Source: Promethearchaeota archaeon
GTDB lineage: Archaea > Asgardarchaeota > Lokiarchaeia > Sigyniarchaeales > SOKP01
Direction: 5' to 3'
Length of the DNA stretch: 64,000 nucleotides
Assembly (NCBI GenBank): GCA_018238625.1
Contig: JABCSY010000007.1
Span: 1-64,000 of the forward strand
The notes beneath the pieces were generated by a model. The model did not search any database and had not been told where the DNA came from. It saw only the letters and a program-made list of their open reading frames with translations. Every line of letters starts with the position of its first letter. Position 1 is the stretch's first letter. Below are positions 63,079 to 64,000 of this stretch, piece by piece. Made by a program: the position numbers and the translations under genes.

Positions 63079-63384
63079 ATGCAACGAGCAAGAATTAGGC
63101 TTTCATCGACAAAGCTTCCAGCGCTAAAAGGCGTATGCGAACAAATAGAAAGCGTGTGTAAAAATCAAGGCATTAGAAAACTTGGGCCAATCCCCTTACC
63201 TACAAAGAGATTACGCGTACCCGTATTAAAAGCACCTTCTGGTCAAGGAACTGCGACTTGGGCGAAGTTTGAAATGAGAATCCACAAACGTCTTTTTGAA
63301 ATAATTGCGAACGAGCGCTCGATGCATCTTATTATGAAGATCCAGATTCCAGAATCAGTTTTAGTCGAAATTGAGCTAATTTAA
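63079..63384 (+). CDS. rps10: 30S ribosomal protein S10 (uS10), archaeal type
   Basis: 101 aa; ARIRLSSTKLPALKGVCEQI, GPIPLPTKRLRVPVLKAPSGQGTATWAKFEMRIHKRLFEI. Confidence 0.95.
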   Translation: MQRARIRLSSTKLPALKGVCEQIESVCKNQGIRKLGPIPLPTKRLRVPVLKAPSGQGTATWAKFEMRIHKRLFEIIANERSMHLIMKIQIPESVLVEIELI

Positions 63385-63512
63385 TCATCATATTTTGTTG
63401 GTTGATTACAATCTGGAGTAAATGTCAAAATTAATGTAATCAGACTTCTTTTTATAATCTAGATATATTCCATAATAAAAATTTAAATGTTAAAAGATTA
63501 ATTTATTATTGT

Positions 63513-64000
63513 ATGCCTTTCACATCGTATCATTTAGGCCCAGGGTTAATGGTTGGATTATTGTTTCTTAATTTCATCGATTTTCCTACATTCTTAATTG
63601 CTAGCGTAATTGTTGATATAGAACCCTTTATAGTCTTATTTTTTAACTTAGATTACCCGCTTCACGGATTTTTCCACAGTTTTTTAGGAGGAACTATCGT
63701 TGCACTTCTCTTGACGGTGGTAATGAGCAGAATTAGAAAATGTTTTTCCCCTTTAATGTCGTTTTTCAAGTTAAAACAAGATGTATCGTTTAAAAGAATC
63801 TTGGTTGCCTCCCTTTCGGGAATTTATATTCATATTTTACTCGATTCCCCTATTTACACGGATATTCAACCTTTTTTTCCTCTCAATTCTAATCCTTTCT
63901 ATCAGAATACCAGTTTTCCTGGATTATTGCAAATCATAATATGTATGTGGTGTTTCATGGGAGCATTAATTTTTTACATGATTAGATTAATTCAATATAA
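63513..64000 (+). CDS. Membrane protein (DUF4184/metal-dependent-hydrolase-like), truncated by window end
   Basis: MPFTSYHLGPGLMVGLLFLNFIDFPTFLIASVIVDIEPFIVL...LHGFFHSFLGG...HILLDSP; open to the window edge. Confidence 0.7.
   Translation, partial: MPFTSYHLGPGLMVGLLFLNFIDFPTFLIASVIVDIEPFIVLFFNLDYPLHGFFHSFLGGTIVALLLTVVMSRIRKCFSPLMSFFKLKQDVSFKRILVASLSGIYIHILLDSPIYTDIQPFFPLNSNPFYQNTSFPGLLQIIICMWCFMGALIFYMIRLIQY

Noticed and set aside
1-64000. CRISPR arrays, transposons, prophage, rRNA or tRNA genes
   Set aside because: No regularly spaced repeats, transposase/integrase motifs, or tRNA T-loop signatures were recognised on reading both strands.

Overview
AT-rich 64 kb archaeal chromosomal window. 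It is most likely from an Asgard (Promethearchaeota/Lokiarchaeia-like) genome, judging by a Rab/Ras-like small GTPase, longin-like domains, a BUD23-like methyltransferase, archaeal uS10 and an AbrB-PhoU regulator. Identifiable content includes: a phosphate regulon (AbrB-PhoU / PstS / CxxC protein + small GTPase / fused PstCA / PstB / PhoU / ArsC-like), a histidine kinase followed by a frameshifted receiver, three ABC exporter half-transporters plus two ABC-2 systems, a 1724-aa FG-GAP/beta-propeller surface protein, glutamine synthetase, two head-to-head glutamate dehydrogenases, fused GMP synthase, GH20 hexosaminidase, GH172/DUF2961, oligoendopeptidase F, rhomboid protease and a nucleotide-sugar dehydrogenase. 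The strongest undescribed signal is at 54540-55105. Two consecutive miniature ORFs there (45 and 49 codons) each contain one in-frame UGA shortly after a cysteine (CTG-UGA and CYQTS-UGA). Each is followed at or just past its final stop by a related hairpin element sharing AAACGATAGG and a 3' AGTTC..GCAAG(A/G)ACTTGAGAT arm. I interpret this as a candidate pair of new mini-selenoproteins with duplicated SECIS-like elements. Other points of interest: a small GTPase translationally coupled to a CxxC protein inside a pst locus, a receiver gene with two A-tract frame disruptions, tandem operator-like repeats upstream of glnA, a GC-rich double stem-loop at 43693-43795, and longin-like domains in a histidine kinase and a stand-alone protein. 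No tRNA, rRNA, CRISPR array or transposase was recognised.
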